Source: a bacterium
GTDB taxonomy: Bacteria > Chloroflexota > Dormibacteria > Aeolococcales > Bog-877
Reading direction: 5' to 3'
DNA length: 36,170 nt
Assembly (NCBI GenBank): GCA_021809895.1
Contig: JAJZJU010000013.1
Location: 1-36,170, forward strand
Part shown: in pieces, positions 1 through 9,864 of the stretch
How the letters are laid out: each line of letters starts with the position of its first letter
How positions within the stretch are numbered: the stretch's first letter is position 1
Program-made: the position numbers and the translations under genes
Notes under the pieces: generated by a model
Told to the model about the DNA's origin: nothing
The model's database searches: none
What the model saw: the letters and a program-made list of their open reading frames with translations, nothing else

Positions 1-125
1 TCACCGGCCCTGGTCGCAAGTGCTTCGGCGGCGACGTTGACGAGACGCCGCTGGTTCTCCAACGAGCGCAGCTTGTAGAACTTCCCCGAGAACGAAGCGA
101 TCAAACTCATGAAGTCAGACTCCAT
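1..125 (-). CDS. Partial hypothetical protein running off the window edge (MESDFMSLIASFSGKFYKLRSLENQRRLVNVAAEALATRAG...)
   Basis: Open minus-strand frame from ATG at 123-125 to the window edge, 60 bp downstream of the ftsH stop. No family recognised. Confidence 0.4.
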   Translation of the reverse strand, partial: MESDFMSLIASFSGKFYKLRSLENQRRLVNVAAEALATRAG

Positions 126-185
126 ACCGGGCCGCCCGGATGCCGGTGCGCGAGCCGCGCCGGCTCTGCCGCTCCGGGGACGGAC

Positions 186-2075
186 CTACAGACCCGCAGC
201 TTGCGGGGTGGCTTCCTCAACCTGCTGGATGAGCAGGTCCATCTCCGCCCGGTCCATCGACTCCACCTCGATCAGGTGATCGGCCAGGGCCTGCAGGGTG
301 CCCCGCCGCAGCGTGAGCACCTTCTTGGCGGTCAGATATGCGTTGTCGACCAGGGAGTGCACCTCCTGGTCTATCTCGCCAGCCACCTCTTCGGAATAGT
401 TGCGCTGCTCGCCGAGATCCCTCCCCAGGAAGACCAGCTCCTCCTTGGTCCCGAACGCCAGCGGCCCCAACTTCTCACTCATGCCCCATTCGGTGACCAT
501 CCTCCGGGCGAGCTTGGTCGCCTTGCCGATGTCGTCCGAGGCGCCGGTGGTGATGTTGGCGTCGCCGAGCAGGATCTCCTCGGCCACCCGACCACCCAGA
601 ATCCCCGCCAGCTGGTCGGTCAACTCCGCCTTGCTGACCAGGACCTTGTCGTGCTCCGGCAGCTGCATGGTCCATCCCAGTGCCATGCCGCGGCTCACGA
701 TGCTGATCTTGTAGGGGGGGTCGCAGTGGGGCAGGCTGCGCATCACCAAGGCGTGTCCCATCTCGTGGTAGGCGATCACCAGCTTCTCCTGGTCGGAGAT
801 GCGCCGCGACTTCCGCTCGGGGCCGGCTATGACCCGGGCGATCGCCTCCTCCAGCTCCTTCATCCCGATCACCTTGCGGTTCTGGCGGGCGGAGAGGATG
901 GCGGCCTCGTTGATGAGGTTGGCAAGGTCGGCCCCGCTGAAGCCGACCGTCTGCTTGGCCAGGGTGGTCAGGTCCACCTCGGTATCCAGAGGCTTGTTGC
1001 GAGCATGCACCTTGAGAATCGCCTCTCGACCCCGGATGTCGGGGCGGTCCAGGGTGACATGACGGTCGAAGCGGCCGGGCCTCAGCAGGGCTGGGTCCAG
1101 CACGTCGGGCCGGTTGGTGGCGGCGATCACTATCACGTGGGTGTTGGTCTCGAACCCGTCCATCTCCACCAGGAGTTGGTTCAGGGTCTGCTCGCGCTCG
1201 TCGTGGCCACCGCCAAGACCGGCCCCGCGCTGCCGCCCGACCGCGTCGATCTCGTCGACGAAGACGATGCAGGGGCTGTTCTTCTTGGCCTGGTCGAAGA
1301 GGTCGCGCACGCGCGAGGCGCCGACCCCCACGAACATCTCAACGAACTCGGAACCGGAGATGCTGAAGAATGGCACCCCCGCCTCACCGGCCACCGCCTT
1401 GCTGAGCAGGGTCTTGCCGGCGCCGGGAGGACCGACCATCAGGACCCCCTTGGGGATGCGCGCGCCCAGGGAGGTGAACCGATCGGGGTATTTCAGGAAC
1501 TCCACGATCTCGCCCAGCTCCTGCTTGGCCTCGTCGACCCCGGCCACGTCCCCGAAGGTCACCTGGGGCTTGTCGCCGGCCACCAGGCGGGCCCGGCTGC
1601 GCCCGAACGACATCGCCTGGCTGTTGCCGCTCTGACTCTGCCTGAGCATGAACCACAGGAAGCCCAGGATCACCAGAACCAGCACGATCTGGGGCAGGAA
1701 GTCGATCAGGAACACGTTGTTATTGGCATTCTGCTCAGTCCAATTGGTGAAGCCGTACTTGGCGAAGAAGGTCTCGGTGCCGGTGCCATCGAGAACCGTC
1801 TGGTACTCCTTGCCGGTGGTTGTCCACCAATCCACCGGGGAGCTCTGGTTCTGCACCTGCGCCCGGTGATGCGGATTGGAGCTGATTATGACGGCCCCTG
1901 CCGGAACCGGCTTGCCCTCCTGCTTGAGCTGGTAGTTCTGGAGAGCCTGTTGGAGGGTCCCGGTCGGTGCCGTGGGGATGGTGGGTCCAGGCGCCATGTG
2001 CCAGGCGATCAGGGCGATCGCCAGAATGGCGGCGAAGATCACCACATAGGCTACGGCGCGGCGTTGTCCGGGCAT
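186..2075 (-). CDS. ftsH: ATP-dependent zinc metalloprotease FtsH
   Basis: N-terminal TM segments, AAA Walker A GPPGAGKT, Walker [13 protein letters not shown], zinc site HEMGH. Confidence 0.98.
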   Translation of the reverse strand: MPGQRRAVAYVVIFAAILAIALIAWHMAPGPTIPTAPTGTLQQALQNYQLKQEGKPVPAGAVIISSNPHHRAQVQNQSSPVDWWTTTGKEYQTVLDGTGTETFFAKYGFTNWTEQNANNNVFLIDFLPQIVLVLVILGFLWFMLRQSQSGNSQAMSFGRSRARLVAGDKPQVTFGDVAGVDEAKQELGEIVEFLKYPDRFTSLGARIPKGVLMVGPPGAGKTLLSKAVAGEAGVPFFSISGSEFVEMFVGVGASRVRDLFDQAKKNSPCIVFVDEIDAVGRQRGAGLGGGHDEREQTLNQLLVEMDGFETNTHVIVIAATNRPDVLDPALLRPGRFDRHVTLDRPDIRGREAILKVHARNKPLDTEVDLTTLAKQTVGFSGADLANLINEAAILSARQNRKVIGMKELEEAIARVIAGPERKSRRISDQEKLVIAYHEMGHALVMRSLPHCDPPYKISIVSRGMALGWTMQLPEHDKVLVSKAELTDQLAGILGGRVAEEILLGDANITTGASDDIGKATKLARRMVTEWGMSEKLGPLAFGTKEELVFLGRDLGEQRNYSEEVAGEIDQEVHSLVDNAYLTAKKVLTLRRGTLQALADHLIEVESMDRAEMDLLIQQVEEATPQAAGL

Positions 2076-2191
2076 CGCTCAGATTCTATCCGGCCCGGCC
2101 CCGCACCTCCCCCGCGAGATCTTGGGCGGCCTCCTGCCAAAGATAGTGGCCGAGGTGCAAGCTGCCACTCCAGGCGCCCGCCGATCTATTT

Positions 2192-2220
2192 TTGACGCCT
2201 GCTACCGCTTCGGTTACAAT
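2192..2220 (+). promoter_or_regulatory. Sigma70-like promoter for the tRNA-Met genes
   Basis: TTGACG (2192-2197), 17-bp spacer, TACAAT (2215-2220), immediately 5' of the tRNA. Confidence 0.75.
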
Positions 2221-2225
2221 TCATG

Positions 2226-2297
2226 AGCGGCGTGGAGCAGTGGCAGCTCGTCGGGCTCATAACCCGAAGGTCCCAAGTTCGAATCTTGGCGCCGCAA
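2226..2297 (+). tRNA. Initiator tRNA-fMet (CAT)
   Basis: Cloverleaf with CTCATAA anticodon loop, three consecutive G-C pairs in the anticodon stem (TCGGG/CCCGA), A11-U24 in the D stem, and an unpaired 1:72 position (A/A). CCA not encoded. Confidence 0.92.
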
Positions 2298-2326
2298 CGC
2301 TCCCCGACTGAGCGCCGCGGGCATCA

Positions 2327-2402
2327 GGCGGTATAGCTCAGGGGTTAGAGCGCTCGGCTCATAACCGAGTTGTCCCTGGTTCGAATCCAGGTACCGCCAC
2401 CA
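2327..2402 (+). tRNA. Elongator tRNA-Met (CAT), CCA encoded
   Basis: GGCGGTA...TACCGCC acceptor, CTCATAA loop, T arm CCTGGTTCGAATCCAGG, 3' CCA at 2400-2402. tRNA-Ile2(CAT) cannot be excluded by eye. Confidence 0.9.
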
Positions 2403-2408
2403 CCACGT

Positions 2409-3602
2409 TCAGAATCTGCGCGAGGTCCAGCTCAGCCCCCCGTCCGTGGTGGTCCAGAGCGTGTTGGGAGGGCCGACCCAGCGCCCGACCATCGGGCTCT
2501 CAAAGCCAAGGAAGGTGGACATCGGGGTTGACGCCAGCGGATGCGTCTTCAGCTGCACCACCACCCGCCAGTGACGCCCGGAGTCGGTGGACTGGACCAG
2601 CTCCACTCCTGGCGCAGCGGCCAGCAGGAGGTTCTGGTTGACGGCCGCGAGCTCCGAATAGGCGCCGGACTTGAGCCTGGGCAGCGGCTCCATGGGCCCG
2701 AACTTCGCCCCCGAGTCAGTGGATACCTCAACTGCTGCCCGAGACCCCGACGAGTTCTCGCAGAGCGCGATAAGGACCCCGCCCGGTGCGGCGGCGAAGG
2801 CCCGTGCTCCATAGCTGGGGTCGGCTGCGGTGCAGGGGTCGGGGGCGACGGTCCAGGAGGCCCCTCTGTTGGTGGAGACCGCCAGTTGAGCCGCCTGCCC
2901 GCCCGCCGTCCCACCTGCGGCATTGCCCAAGAACGCTGCATAGATGTCCTTGGGGCCCTGGCGCAACAGCACCACCTGGCCGTGATTGAAGGTGCTGGGG
3001 GGGACGTAGAGGGTCTGCCAGGCGCTCTGGCCTACAGCGGCCTGGTCGATGGACCAGTCACAGGGCCCAGGGCACCCGGAATGGGAGAAACTCACCCTGA
3101 TCGCGGTCCCGTAGGCGACCTTGATCGCGCTCGCCTGGCGACCGGACTGCTCCTGCCAGGAGAGCCCTCCGTTGGTGGTCAGGGAGTACGGCCCACCGTC
3201 GGAGGCGAACGCATACCCGATGTCGGGGGTGGCAAAGCGAATCTGGCTCACCTGTGGGACCCCGGCGGGGCAGCCGACCGGCGCCGCCTCCAGCAGGCAG
3301 TCATGCAGGTCGGCCACTGTGGTCCAGCTCCTGCCACCATTGGTGGTCTCCAGCACCGTCGCGCAGCGCTGTCCGGCACAGCCGGCGGCTGTCCCCAATG
3401 CCCAGCCCTGCTCGGTGCTGATCCAGGTAAGTGCCACCGCCTGAAAGTCTGAGACCGTGCTGCCGGGATATGGGAGGGCACTCCCGCCCTGCGTCCCGCT
3501 CGAGTCTGAGAGCGCCCCACGGTGACTGGCGCTGGCCCCACAGCCGCTGACCACCAGGGCAACAAGGATGGCAAGGGGCCCAAGGGCCTTGGTTAGTCGC
3601 AC
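2409..3602 (-). CDS. Lipoprotein with BNR/Ycf48-like beta-propeller repeats
   Basis: Signal peptide with lipobox (VVSGCG); repeated TTNGGxSW / STDSGRHW motifs typical of sialidase/Ycf48-type propellers. GTG start. Confidence 0.75.
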   Translation of the reverse strand: MRLTKALGPLAILVALVVSGCGASASHRGALSDSSGTQGGSALPYPGSTVSDFQAVALTWISTEQGWALGTAAGCAGQRCATVLETTNGGRSWTTVADLHDCLLEAAPVGCPAGVPQVSQIRFATPDIGYAFASDGGPYSLTTNGGLSWQEQSGRQASAIKVAYGTAIRVSFSHSGCPGPCDWSIDQAAVGQSAWQTLYVPPSTFNHGQVVLLRQGPKDIYAAFLGNAAGGTAGGQAAQLAVSTNRGASWTVAPDPCTAADPSYGARAFAAAPGGVLIALCENSSGSRAAVEVSTDSGAKFGPMEPLPRLKSGAYSELAAVNQNLLLAAAPGVELVQSTDSGRHWRVVVQLKTHPLASTPMSTFLGFESPMVGRWVGPPNTLWTTTDGGLSWTSRRF

Positions 3603-3721
3603 GCAGCAGTGAACGTTACAGCGCAGGCCATGGCTACGCAGGGACTGGGGATCGCCTGCTCGAGGCAGCCCCGAGCACGCCGCGCCCTACCGCCGGCCGC
3701 GCCCGGGGCCCGCGCGCCGAA

Positions 3722-4060
3722 TCAGCCCAGGGCCGAAATCCCCTGAGAAATCTGGGTCACGGCACTGCCGACCTGGGCGGCCGCCTGCTCCACCGGCCCC
3801 GGCCCGGCGGCCTGAGCTGGGGTCTCGATCACGTACGTCTGCTCCCCGGCGGCCCCCAACCCGTCTGCGCGGGCGAGCTCAGCCTGCCAGGCGGAGCTGC
3901 TGGCGTATCGGACCTCCTGGCGCTGCGCTTTCACCTGTCCACCCAATGAGCTGGTCTGGACCTGGAGCTGGTTCAGCTGCACGCGCAGCGCCTGATCGCT
4001 GCGGTAGCTGGAGTATGCCGCCATTGCGATCCAGCAGGCCAGCACCGCCGCCACCAGCAC
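3722..4060 (-). CDS. DivIC/FtsB-like septum formation initiator protein
   Basis: Short N-terminal TM helix, coiled coil, and a C-terminal 'ELARADGLGAAGEQTYVI' resembling the DivIC 'lAReelGlvkpGE.vyvv' signature. N-terminus uncertain: GTG at 4060 or an upstream non-canonical start. Confidence 0.65.
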   Translation of the reverse strand: MLVAAVLACWIAMAAYSSYRSDQALRVQLNQLQVQTSSLGGQVKAQRQEVRYASSSAWQAELARADGLGAAGEQTYVIETPAQAAGPGPVEQAAAQVGSAVTQISQGISALG

Positions 4061-4277
4061 CAGGACGTGCCATGGCTCTGGACTGTGTGCTCGCCGGAAC
4101 AGGATCCAACGAATCCGGAGCTCGCGAATCGCGCTCCAGTCGTCAAGGTCGCTTGCGGCTCGAATCTGCTTGGACGTGGGGTGGAAGTTCGGCTAGGTTG
4201 CGACCGGCCCAGACGGCCAGTGATTTCGCTGCAGTATAGACCGCTGGCCGCCCCGGCGGGAAGGGGCTGCCAAAAAA

Positions 4278-4991
4278 CTACTCGCTGCGGTCAGTCGCGG
4301 CCGCCTCCCGCTGCCGATATTCGCTGCTCCAGCGTCGCACCACCTGGCGCAGAGCTCCCTCTGGGTCCACCCTCCGCTGAGCCGCCAGCTGCACCACCGA
4401 GAAGAGCAGCTCCCCGATCACGACCTCAGCCGAAGGGCCAGACGAGTCCGGCCTGCCGAGTTGCTCCAGGCGCTCTCTCACCTCCGTTCCAGGATCACCG
4501 CTCAGCTGGTCCGCGGCGGGCCCTCTGGCGGCCCGACGCTGCACGGATGCCGCCAGGGTCAGGGCCGGCAGAGCCTTGGGGATGCCGTCCAGGGCTGAGG
4601 TCCGCCCTGGCTTCTCGCCCCGCTTGACCTGCTCCCAGTTGGCCAGCAGCTGCTCCTGGCTGGCGATCGTGGTGTCGGCGAAGACGTGGGGATGGCGGGT
4701 CACCATCTTCTTGGTCGCCCGGGTGGCCACATCGCCCAGCCCGAAGGCACCCCGGCCCGATGCGATCGCGGTGTGCATGGCGACCTCCACCAGCAGGTCG
4801 CCGAGCTCCTCGGCCATCTCGGCATCGTCGCCCACCTCCACCGCCTCGATGAGCTCGTAGGTCTCCTCCAAGAGGTATGGCAGGAGAGTCCGGTGGGTCT
4901 GCGCACGGTCCCACGGGCATCCGTCCTCGGCTCTCAGGGCGGCCATGACCTCGAACAGGTGGGCCAGCTCGGTCACGGGGTGCTCGCTCAC
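4278..4991 (-). CDS. mazG: Nucleoside triphosphate pyrophosphohydrolase MazG
   Basis: CPWDRAQTHRTLLPYLLEETYELIEAVE ... EELGDLLVEVAMH motifs. Confidence 0.93.
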   Translation of the reverse strand: MSEHPVTELAHLFEVMAALRAEDGCPWDRAQTHRTLLPYLLEETYELIEAVEVGDDAEMAEELGDLLVEVAMHTAIASGRGAFGLGDVATRATKKMVTRHPHVFADTTIASQEQLLANWEQVKRGEKPGRTSALDGIPKALPALTLAASVQRRAARGPAADQLSGDPGTEVRERLEQLGRPDSSGPSAEVVIGELLFSVVQLAAQRRVDPEGALRQVVRRWSSEYRQREAAATDRSE

Positions 4992-7900
4992 GCCACACCG
5001 GCCGGGCTGGGCTGGGACGGTTGCCGCGCCTCGGCGAGGCGACGGAGCAGCCCCATCAGGAGGTCGGGCCAGCCGGGACCGGCGGCCTGGGAGTCGAGTC
5101 GAAGACGGTTCACCCCCGCCACCGCCACCTTGGGCATCTGGGCTGCCAGCTCGGACAGTGGCAGGCCGTGACCTGGCTCGAAGCGGACCGTCAGCAGATG
5201 CCCCTCGGTGTCCACCGCCGCGGCCCCTGCCGCCGCCGCCATCAGCCGCACTCGAAGGCCCACCAGAAGATTCTCCACCTCCGGCGGCCTGGGCCCAAAG
5301 CGCTGGCGTAGGTTGCGGGCTGTCTCCTCAAGCTCTGCCTCGCTGGTGGCCGCGGCCAGCTGCTGGTAGACGCGCAGGCGGAGTCGCTCGTCGGGAATGT
5401 AGCCGGTGGGAAGCAGGCTGCGAAGCGGCAGGGAGATGGAGACCTGTGCCGGCGACTCCACCAGCTGCTGTCCCTGCACCTCCAACACCGCCTGGCGCAG
5501 CAGGTGGTTGTACATCTCCATCCCCACGGCGGCGATGTCGCCATGCTGGGCCTCACCGAGCAGGTTGCCGGCGCCGCGGATCTCGAGGTCCTTGAGGGCC
5601 AGGGCGAAGCCAGAGCCCAGATCCTGGAGATCAGCGACCACGTCCAGGCGCTTGTCGGCCAGTTCGGTCAGGGAGCGGCTGGGGTCGTAGAGGAAATAGG
5701 CATAGGCGCGTTGACCGGATCGCCCCACCCGTCCCCTCAGCTGGTACAGCTGAGCCAGGCCCAGCCGGGAGGCGTCGTCGACGACCAGGGTGTTGGCGTT
5801 GGGGATGTCGAGCCCGTTCTCGATGATGGTGGTGCAACAGAGCACGTCGACGTCGCCCCTGGCGAAATCCACCATCACCCGGGCCAGCTCCCGCTCATCC
5901 ATCTGGCCGTGGGCCATCGCCAGCCGCGCCTCCGGGACCAGCCGGCTGAGCAGGTCCAGTTCTGCCAGCATGCTGTGGACTCGGTTGTGCACGTAGTACA
6001 CCTGACCACGGCGGGATAGTTCCCGCCGGATGACGTCCTGGATGAGGCCGTCCTCCTTGGCGGTCACGTAGGTTCGGATCGGTAGCCGACCTTCCGGCGG
6101 AGTGCGGATGACGGAGAGGTCGCGGATCCCGGCCAGGGCCATGTGGAGGGTCCTCGGGATCGGAGTGGCGGAGAGGGACAGGATGTCCACCGAGGTGCGC
6201 AGCTGCTTGAGCCGTTCCTTCTGACGCACCCCAAAACGCTGCTCCTCATCAAGCACGACCAACCCCAGGCGCTTGAACTTGACATCCTTCTGCAGCAACC
6301 GGTGGGTGCCGATCACGATGTCGACGGTGCCAGCGGCCAGCTCCGCCATAACCGCCTTGGCATCCTCCTCGGAGCGCAGGCGCGACAGCTGCTCCACCTT
6401 CACGGGGAACGCCCGCAGGCGGTCCTGGAAGGTCAGGAAGTGCTGCTGGGCCAAGACCGTGGTGGGCACCAGCACCGCCACCTGGAGGCCACCCTCGACC
6501 GCCTTGAAGGCAGCCCGCAGCGCGATCTCGGTCTTGCCGAAGCCGACATCCCCACACAGAAGTCGGTCCATGGGCCGGTCTGATTCCATATCCCGCTTGA
6601 TGTCGTCAAGGACCATGAGCTGGTCCCGGGTCTCCTGGTATGGGAAGGAGGCCTCCAGCTCCTCCTGCCAGTGCGAGTCAGCGGGGAAGGCGTGGCCGCG
6701 AGCCTGCTGCCGCTGCGCATACAGCCGCACCAGGTCCTCGGCAATCTCATCGATGCGGCGCCTGACCGACCTTCTTGTCCGCTCCCAGTCCCCCGACCCC
6801 AGCCGCGACAGCGTCGGCGACGAGTCGGCGCCTCCGACGTACCGCTCCACCCGGTCCAGGTGCTCCGCGGGCACGTACAGCTTGCTTCCCTCGGCGTACT
6901 CAAGCTGCATGTACTCGCGCTCACCGTCGCCGTCGCTCACCCGGCGCATGCCGATGAAGCGGCCCAGTCCATGGTCGCGATGCACCACTATGTCGCCCGG
7001 CTCAAGCTTCAGTCGGAATGCCGACAGGTCGGCGGACGCCCCAGGAGCGTGCCGGAGACGGCCGGCCGAGCTGGACTCGGCCCGATGAGCGGACCGCAGC
7101 AGGGCGGAGGCACGTCGCTTCTGGGCTCCGAACAGGTCCGAGTCCGCGACCACGGTGAGGCGGGCATCCCCCAGGGAGAGCCCGGCTCGCAGATCACCGG
7201 GGCCAACCAGGAGGGCGCCGGCTGGGACAGGGGTGGCAGCAGCGGAGAAGTCCTCGGCGGCGATCGGATCCATGCCCCGTTCGACGGCCAGCTCCCCGAG
7301 GCGCTCCTCCTGCAGCCCCAGGGACACGACCGATCCCCCTTCTCCCAGGACCTCAAGCGCCCACCTGCAAAACTCGTCCATGTCCCCGGCGAAGGTCGGT
7401 GCCGCAGCCATGGCTGCGTCGTCCAGCAGCCAGCCCTCGCCCTGCTCGCGGGTGAGGTCGAGCCAAGCCGAGGAGGAGAGGCGCTGGCGCAGCTCTTCGA
7501 GGGGGGCCACGCCCAGCGCCATCTCCCGAGGCAGCTCCCCTCTCTCCTCCTCAGCCTGGTGGATCTGGCGCACCTCCTCCAACCATCCCTCCGCCTGTCG
7601 TTGCAAGCGCCCCCAATCCTCGGTCACGAAGATCGTGTCCTTGGGCAGGTGTGCCAGCAATGTCTGGTCGGGATCGACCAGCAGCGGGCCGAGTGCGTCC
7701 ACCGGATCCGGCAGCCCTCCCGACCTGATCAGGTCGAGGTCGGATTCCCAGCGGTCCCGCACATCCTGGCGCAAAGCGTCCAGCTTCCAGCCCCCGATCG
7801 TGGCGGCGGCGGCCTCCAGCGATGCCTGATCCAGAGCGAACTCGCGCGCCGGCATGAGCGAGACCCGGTCGAGCCGTGCCCTCGAGCCCTGGGTCTCCGG

Positions 7901-8548
7901 TTCCAGGCGCCACAGGCCGGCAATTCGATCCCCCTCCCACTCCGCTCTCCAGGGGTGGTTGTCCAGCGGGAAGCAGTCGAGAATCCCCCCCCGCCGGGCG
8001 AAGTCGCCAGCCTGGGCGGCGATTGACTGCTGCCGATACCCTGACTCCAGCAGCAGCGAGGCCATCTTCTTGAGGGGGATCTCGGACCCCGGGGCCAGCT
8101 CGGCAAGCCAGCTGCCCATCCACTCGGGGGACAGAGTCGGCCGCAGCACCGCCTCCGGGGAGGTGACCACCAGAGTCGGTGCCGGAGAGCGCAGGGAGCG
8201 AAGAGTCTCCAGCCGGTGCCTGACCACGGCCGCCGAGGGGGCGACCCTGTCGAAGGGCAGAGTGTCTGCGGCGGGGAACAAGGTGACGCCGTTGGCCCCT
8301 CCCAGCCAGGTGACCACCTCCTCCCAGGCCGCCTCCGGCTCCGCCACCAGAAGGCAGAGTGGCCGAGGCAGGAGGTTCTGGGCGAGCGCCGCCAGCAGGG
8401 GTGTGCCGGCATGGATCACCCCTCCTATGCGCGCCTGCTGAAGTCCACTCTCCTCCCAGCGCCGCAGGGACCTGCCCAAGGGCTGGTCCATCAGCCTGGC
8501 GATCAAAGTGGGGGGAAGCTCGCGCCCCGGCTTGGACCGCTCAGCCAT
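4988..8548 (-). CDS. mfd: Transcription-repair coupling factor Mfd
   Basis: 1186 aa; CarD/RID-like 'GDIVVHRDHGLGRFIGMRRV', helicase motifs GDVGFGKTEIALRAAFKA, DEEQRFGV, 'SATPIPRTLHMAL', TRCF C-terminal domain. 4-bp overlap with mazG. Confidence 0.98.
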   Translation of the reverse strand: MAERSKPGRELPPTLIARLMDQPLGRSLRRWEESGLQQARIGGVIHAGTPLLAALAQNLLPRPLCLLVAEPEAAWEEVVTWLGGANGVTLFPAADTLPFDRVAPSAAVVRHRLETLRSLRSPAPTLVVTSPEAVLRPTLSPEWMGSWLAELAPGSEIPLKKMASLLLESGYRQQSIAAQAGDFARRGGILDCFPLDNHPWRAEWEGDRIAGLWRLEPETQGSRARLDRVSLMPAREFALDQASLEAAAATIGGWKLDALRQDVRDRWESDLDLIRSGGLPDPVDALGPLLVDPDQTLLAHLPKDTIFVTEDWGRLQRQAEGWLEEVRQIHQAEEERGELPREMALGVAPLEELRQRLSSSAWLDLTREQGEGWLLDDAAMAAAPTFAGDMDEFCRWALEVLGEGGSVVSLGLQEERLGELAVERGMDPIAAEDFSAAATPVPAGALLVGPGDLRAGLSLGDARLTVVADSDLFGAQKRRASALLRSAHRAESSSAGRLRHAPGASADLSAFRLKLEPGDIVVHRDHGLGRFIGMRRVSDGDGEREYMQLEYAEGSKLYVPAEHLDRVERYVGGADSSPTLSRLGSGDWERTRRSVRRRIDEIAEDLVRLYAQRQQARGHAFPADSHWQEELEASFPYQETRDQLMVLDDIKRDMESDRPMDRLLCGDVGFGKTEIALRAAFKAVEGGLQVAVLVPTTVLAQQHFLTFQDRLRAFPVKVEQLSRLRSEEDAKAVMAELAAGTVDIVIGTHRLLQKDVKFKRLGLVVLDEEQRFGVRQKERLKQLRTSVDILSLSATPIPRTLHMALAGIRDLSVIRTPPEGRLPIRTYVTAKEDGLIQDVIRRELSRRGQVYYVHNRVHSMLAELDLLSRLVPEARLAMAHGQMDERELARVMVDFARGDVDVLCCTTIIENGLDIPNANTLVVDDASRLGLAQLYQLRGRVGRSGQRAYAYFLYDPSRSLTELADKRLDVVADLQDLGSGFALALKDLEIRGAGNLLGEAQHGDIAAVGMEMYNHLLRQAVLEVQGQQLVESPAQVSISLPLRSLLPTGYIPDERLRLRVYQQLAAATSEAELEETARNLRQRFGPRPPEVENLLVGLRVRLMAAAAGAAAVDTEGHLLTVRFEPGHGLPLSELAAQMPKVAVAGVNRLRLDSQAAGPGWPDLLMGLLRRLAEARQPSQPSPAGVA

Positions 8549-9155
8549 CGGCGACCTCCGGGGCGGGCGGTGGCTCCGCTTCGGACCGATTGAACGTGCT
8601 CATGGCCTCCTCCAATCCGCTGCCCACGGCGGCCAGGACCGCATCCGCCGCCCGTGCCACCGCCGCCTCGAGCCGCTCCCGCTCGGCGCCCCGCGGGCTG
8701 CCGAGGACATACTCGATGGGGTCCACACCGGCTGGCGGCCGGCCGATGCCGACTCTGACCCGGGCGAAGTCCTTGGACCTCCAGTGGGTCTGCAGGGAGC
8801 GGATCCCGTTGTGCCCACCAGGGCTGCCAGACGCTCGCACTCGCAACCTCCCCACCGGCAGGTCCAGGTCGTCGTACACGACCAGCACATGGTCCAGGCC
8901 CACTCCCAGGGTCCGGGTCAGGTGAGCCCCCGCGATGCCCGACTCGTTCATGTACGTCCTGGGCTCAGCCAGCAGGAGATCTCGACCCTGCCAGTTGCTC
9001 CGGGCCAGCCGCGCCGGGCCCCGATAGCGCCCGAGAGCGGTCCCCAGACGGGAGGTCAGCACCCGGATGACGTCGAATCCCACGTTGTGGCGCTGACCCG
9101 CATGAGCCGGCTCCGGGTTCCCCAGTCCGATCACCAGCCAGGGGAGGTCGCTCAC
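8541..9155 (-). CDS. pth: Peptidyl-tRNA hydrolase
   Basis: WLVIGLGNPEPAHAGQRHNVGFDV, KSDMNESG-like 'PRTYMNESG', DDLDLPVGRLRVRASGSPGGHNGIRS. Confidence 0.95.
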   Translation of the reverse strand: MSDLPWLVIGLGNPEPAHAGQRHNVGFDVIRVLTSRLGTALGRYRGPARLARSNWQGRDLLLAEPRTYMNESGIAGAHLTRTLGVGLDHVLVVYDDLDLPVGRLRVRASGSPGGHNGIRSLQTHWRSKDFARVRVGIGRPPAGVDPIEYVLGSPRGAERERLEAAVARAADAVLAAVGSGLEEAMSTFNRSEAEPPPAPEVADG

Positions 9156-9661
9156 GCAGTTGGCTGCAACGCGGGCACCGCCGGGGGCAGGTGCCCGCGG
9201 CGGGCAGCGTCACGCGCCAGCAGCTGGCGAGTCGCCTGGGTCATCCTAGCCGCCTCCTCGCGGTCGTGATGGTCATGGCCAAGCAGATGGAGAAGACCGT
9301 GCACCGCCAGCAGCCGGAGTTCCTCCTGCGGGTCACTTCCCAACTCATCCGCCTGTTCCAGCGCCACCGGGATCGCGATCACGATGTCGCCAAGGCTGGC
9401 GGCGCCGCCAGGGGGCAGCCGGAAGCCTGAGCCCGGGACCAGGGCGGCGGTCGGGAAGGCGAGCACGTCGGTGGGCCGGTCCGAGCCGGCGAAACGCCGG
9501 TTCAGGCGCACGACGCCAGCAGCCGTGGTGAGCCGGCAGCAGACCTGGTGGTCCTGGAGCCCCAGATCGCGCAGAGCCCCCTCCAGGAGGGTCCCGATCT
9601 CAGCCTGGCGCGCCTGCTGGCGGTGAGCTGGGCTGAGAGCCCGGGACAGCCTCACATCCAC
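9152..9661 (-). CDS. ybeY: Endoribonuclease YbeY
   Basis: NRRFAGSDRPTDVLAFP and HGLLHLLGHDHH metal-binding motif. The called ORF (9152..9886) is over-extended into rpsU; likely GTG start at 9661 or 9655 after 'CAGGAG'. ATGA overlap with pth. Confidence 0.9.
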   Translation of the reverse strand: MDVRLSRALSPAHRQQARQAEIGTLLEGALRDLGLQDHQVCCRLTTAAGVVRLNRRFAGSDRPTDVLAFPTAALVPGSGFRLPPGGAASLGDIVIAIPVALEQADELGSDPQEELRLLAVHGLLHLLGHDHHDREEAARMTQATRQLLARDAARRGHLPPAVPALQPTA

Positions 9662-9681
9662 CAGCTCCTGATCCGCCGCGG

Positions 9682-9864
9682 CTAAGCCTGCTTGGCCCGC
9701 CGCTTCCTGGCCGCCATGGTCTTCTTCTTGCGACGAATGCTGGGCTTCTCGTAGAACTCCCGGCGCCGCACCTCGGTGAGGATCCCGTTCTGCTTGATCT
9801 TCTTGTTGAAGCGACGAAGAGCGCTCTCGAACGACTCTCCCTCCCGCAGCTTTACCTCCGACAG
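9682..9864 (-). CDS. rpsU: 30S ribosomal protein bS21, apparent CTG start
   Basis: 60-aa frame not in the ORF track: (M)[59 protein letters not shown]. Preceded by GGAGGAGGTGACATCCA; TGA stop three codons upstream of the CTG. Confidence 0.9.
   Translation of the reverse strand: MSEVKLREGESFESALRRFNKKIKQNGILTEVRRREFYEKPSIRRKKKTMAARKRRAKQA

Noticed and set aside
201-2195. 664-aa plus-strand ORF antisense to ftsH
   Set aside because: Long antisense frame expected in high-GC DNA; ftsH on the other strand is unambiguous and the antisense protein is low-complexity with no domain.
4231-4290. T6 run after the mazG stop as an intrinsic terminator
   Set aside because: Only a weak ~4-bp stem precedes the T-run; not convincing enough to call.
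6671-8026. 451-aa plus-strand ORF antisense to mfd
   Set aside because: GC-driven shadow ORF; mfd motifs are continuous on the minus strand.
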